From positions 1-7,637 of the forward strand of contig CANLHV010000054.1 of the NCBI GenBank assembly GCA_947490975.1: 7,637 nucleotides of DNA. The letters run 5' to 3'. Origin of the DNA: Acidimicrobiaceae bacterium. Its GTDB lineage: Bacteria; Actinomycetota; Acidimicrobiia; Acidimicrobiales; Ilumatobacteraceae. Position numbers and translations under genes: made by a program. The notes below the pieces were generated by a model. It saw only the letters and a program-made list of their open reading frames with translations. It did not search any database and had not been told where the DNA came from. This document shows, in pieces, positions 5,752 to 7,637 of the stretch (its first letter is position 1; every line of letters starts with the position of its first letter).

Positions 5752-7466
5752 CAAAAAACAAGCGAGCCCGAAGTTTCGAGCCAAACGCCGATAACACCAT
5801 CACTTTAGAAACTGGTCATATCGCCCATCGTGATTTAGTTGATCACTCAAATCGGCTTGTTCGAAACTTTTACAAAGTCAGCGATCAAGTTTGGTGTCTA
5901 GTAGGCAACGGTTTATCAAATCAAACTTTTGTCGACGCGCCAGAGGGCATCATTGCAATCGACACTGGCGAGTCGAACGAAGAAATGCGTGCCGCAATAT
6001 CTGAACTTCGTTTGCACACGAAAAAACCGATTGTTGCAGTTCTCTATACACATTTTCACTATGTTGCGGGCACTCAGGCAGTTCTCGACGAGTCGCCTGA
6101 AACAAAAGTCGAAATTTACGGCCACAGCAAGATCGCCTATAACCGTGTTCGCACGGCGACCGAAATTGCCCCAAGTTATAGCCGCGGACTTGTCGAGCAA
6201 TTCGCAATAACACTGCCCCAAGATGGCCCGGACGGCAACGTCAATGTTGGGCTTGGTCGCTTTTATCGCAACCCCGAACACAAGACACAAACAAATGGCT
6301 TCATCAAGCCTGAACATACTTTCGACAAGCCGTGCACGATCAAAGTTGCCGGCCTCGAAATTGAAGTAACGCCAGCACCTTCAGACGCCGATGATTCAGT
6401 TACATATTGGTTTAAGTCACTCGGTTGTGCCGTCAACAATCTTGTTTGGCCCGTACTGTTCAATGTCTTTGCGATTCGCGGAGAAGAATACCGCGATCCC
6501 CGCATCATGCTCACAGGCATCGATCATCTACTTTCACTTAAACCAGCGCATATCATCGGCGCACACGGCATGCCGATAAGTGGCAGCGCTGAGATTTTGC
6601 GGCGAGTCACCAGATATCGCGACTCAATTCAATTTTTATGGGATCAAACAGTTCGCCTGACAAATCGTGGCTACACAAGCACCGAGTTGGGTCATGAGAT
6701 TCGCCTGCCCAACTTTTTTGACGAAGACAATCTGACATCCGAGCTTTATGGTGTCGCAGAACATCATGTTCGACAGATTCGAGCTGGTCTGCTTGGGTGG
6801 TTTGACGGTGACCCAGCAAACTTGTTTCCGCTGCCAAGGGTCGAACATTCAAACCGAATGATTGCCGGTTTCGGCGGTCGCGAAGTAGTGCGCCAAAAAG
6901 CAAATGACGCGATACGAGATAACGATCTGCGCTGGGCGTGCGAATTGAGTTCATGGCTCGTGAATAGCACCGAAGTCGAGCAGTCTGACAAATCATTGCT
7001 CGCCACGACGCTTCGAATCATCGCGCAGCGTACGACGGCTGCCAATATTCGAAACTGGTGCCTCGCTCGCGCCCGACATCTTGACGGCACTTTCGAATTG
7101 ACAAGATTCAATCAACACCGCTTCTCACGCAAGCAAATTTTGACTTCACCAAGCGAGAATTCAGTCAGCATTTTGCGAGTGCTTCTCGTGCCCGAGCGTG
7201 CATCTGAGATCGACACACATATTTGCTTCAAATTTGCCGATCGCCAACAAACTGGCTTGCACATCAGAAACTGCATCGCCTGCCCGACAGAAGGCAATGG
7301 CGCTGAAATCACTGTTGAATGCAGCATCGAAACGTGGGCTGATATCTTGGCGGGCGAATTGTTGTTATCGGTCGCGCTAAGCGAAAAGAAACTGGCCGTC
7401 ACAGGCGACACACAAAAATTGCGGCATGCCCTTAAAGTTTTCGATGTCGCAAATTTGCAATCGTGA
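5748..7466 (+). CDS. MBL-fold alkylsulfatase-like protein (SdsA/Bds1 type) with altered metal motif
   Basis: From the GTG at 5748 this gives 572 residues. The layout is that of SdsA1/Bds1 linear-alkylsulfatases: an MBL domain (about 40-280), an alkylsulfatase dimerisation domain (about 285-435) with TRYRDSIQFLWDQTVR (288-303) and GWFDGDPANLFPLP (350-363), and a C-terminal SCP2-like domain (about 445-565). The family hydrolyses alkyl sulfate esters. The metal motif is unusual: HxH is kept (H102, H104), but the Asp and His of HxHxDH are V106 and A107. The region holding the second Glu ligand reads VNN (229-231). H273 in GAHGMP is kept, and D214-D216 may replace other ligands. I chose the GTG because it overlaps the upstream stop as GTGA; an ATG at 5679 would add 23 residues and overlap the oxygenase by 73 bp. 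No signal peptide is seen, unlike secreted SdsA1. Family assignment is firm; substrate is uncertain. Confidence 0.86.
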   Translation: MTKNKRARSFEPNADNTITLETGHIAHRDLVDHSNRLVRNFYKVSDQVWCLVGNGLSNQTFVDAPEGIIAIDTGESNEEMRAAISELRLHTKKPIVAVLYTHFHYVAGTQAVLDESPETKVEIYGHSKIAYNRVRTATEIAPSYSRGLVEQFAITLPQDGPDGNVNVGLGRFYRNPEHKTQTNGFIKPEHTFDKPCTIKVAGLEIEVTPAPSDADDSVTYWFKSLGCAVNNLVWPVLFNVFAIRGEEYRDPRIMLTGIDHLLSLKPAHIIGAHGMPISGSAEILRRVTRYRDSIQFLWDQTVRLTNRGYTSTELGHEIRLPNFFDEDNLTSELYGVAEHHVRQIRAGLLGWFDGDPANLFPLPRVEHSNRMIAGFGGREVVRQKANDAIRDNDLRWACELSSWLVNSTEVEQSDKSLLATTLRIIAQRTTAANIRNWCLARARHLDGTFELTRFNQHRFSRKQILTSPSENSVSILRVLLVPERASEIDTHICFKFADRQQTGLHIRNCIACPTEGNGAEITVECSIETWADILAGELLLSVALSEKKLAVTGDTQKLRHALKVFDVANLQS

Positions 7467-7637
7467 AAAATCTCCCGCGTTCAACCCCAAATTTTGAAGG
7501 CAAAATCTCTAAGACAATCCCGCAGTCAACCCCGAGAAAACTGACAAATCCACAAGCACCGCACGACGCACCAAACATCTTGCTAATAATGCTCGACGAT
7601 GTCGGTTTCGGCTCATTTGGCAACTTCGGTGGACCGG
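7463..7637 (+). CDS. Arylsulfatase-like protein, N-terminal part (runs off the window)
   Basis: Only 58 codons are visible; the frame is still open at the window end. Residues 37-50 (PNILLIMLDDVGFG) are the classic opening strand of the alkaline phosphatase/sulfatase superfamily, with D45 and D46 as the expected metal ligands, followed by a Gly-rich FGNFGGP (52-58) as in one group of arylsulfatases. The formylglycine motif (C/S-x-P-x-R) lies beyond the window, so catalytic competence cannot be judged. The start is a GTG overlapping the stop of the MBL gene as GTGA, the same junction as upstream. The first 36 residues are polar, Pro/Ser/Thr-rich, lack a hydrophobic segment and contain a small repeat (PRSTP and PQSTP), so no secretion signal is evident. 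It probably removes sulfate from an ester together with, or after, the neighbouring alkylsulfatase-like protein. Confidence 0.82.
   Translation, partial: MKNLPRSTPNFEGKISKTIPQSTPRKLTNPQAPHDAPNILLIMLDDVGFGSFGNFGGP
7474..7533 (+). repeat. Short imperfect direct repeat in the sulfatase N-terminus
   Basis: The 15-mers at 7474-7488 and 7519-7533 match at 13 of 15 positions and begin 45 bases apart, so the repeat is in frame and gives PRSTP and PQSTP. It may be a small internal duplication in a low-constraint N-terminal extension or chance; no function is implied. Confidence 0.3.

Noticed and set aside
7449..7458. A perfect 10-bp palindrome, GCAAATTTGC, near the end of the alkylsulfatase-like gene.
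   Set aside because: It has no loop or flanking symmetry, lies inside coding sequence, and is expected by chance at this scale.

Overview
The window is a gene-dense stretch of bacterial chromosome with roughly even base composition. It has two divergent gene clusters separated by an 81-bp gap (1937-2017) and no RNA genes, insertion sequences or CRISPR arrays that I can see. The style of the NuoE-NuoF fusion, its short iron-sulfur partner and the alcohol-dehydrogenase-like MDR protein resembles actinobacterial proteins as I remember them. The moderate GC would fit an aquatic member such as an Acidimicrobiia-type lineage. This taxonomic guess is weak and was not tested by any search.

The minus-strand cluster is read leftward from about 1936. 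It holds an Fe(II)/2-oxoglutarate oxygenase of the HalD/BesD/ArpA-like type with an intact His-x-Asp motif. A zinc-free-looking MDR (quinone oxidoreductase/alcohol dehydrogenase type) NAD(P)H enzyme follows 13 bp later. Its stop codon sits in a perfect 7-bp hairpin at the very edge of the window.

The plus-strand cluster is read rightward from 2018 and has five tightly packed genes. They are: a NuoE-NuoF fused NADH/FMN diaphorase; an iron-sulfur adaptor equivalent to the N-terminal third of an FdsA/NuoG-type subunit; an isopenicillin-N-synthase-like Fe(II)/2OG oxygenase; an MBL-fold alkylsulfatase-like protein with an altered metal motif; and the first 58 codons of an arylsulfatase-like gene that runs off the end. 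The junctions are ATGA, TAA-ATG, GTGA and GTGA, so the five are very probably one translationally coupled operon.

The diaphorase and adaptor look like the electron-transfer half of an NAD-linked formate dehydrogenase or similar molybdenum enzyme, but no molybdopterin catalytic subunit is present here. The oxygenases and the two hydrolases of different folds suggest an oxidative and hydrolytic route for an organic, possibly sulfated, substrate inside the cytoplasm. How the redox pair connects to that route is not shown by the sequence. The most interesting points are the stand-alone adaptor that keeps the Mo-domain cluster but lacks the Mo domain and the His-Cys3 cluster, the altered metal site of the alkylsulfatase-like protein, and the mixed composition of the operon.
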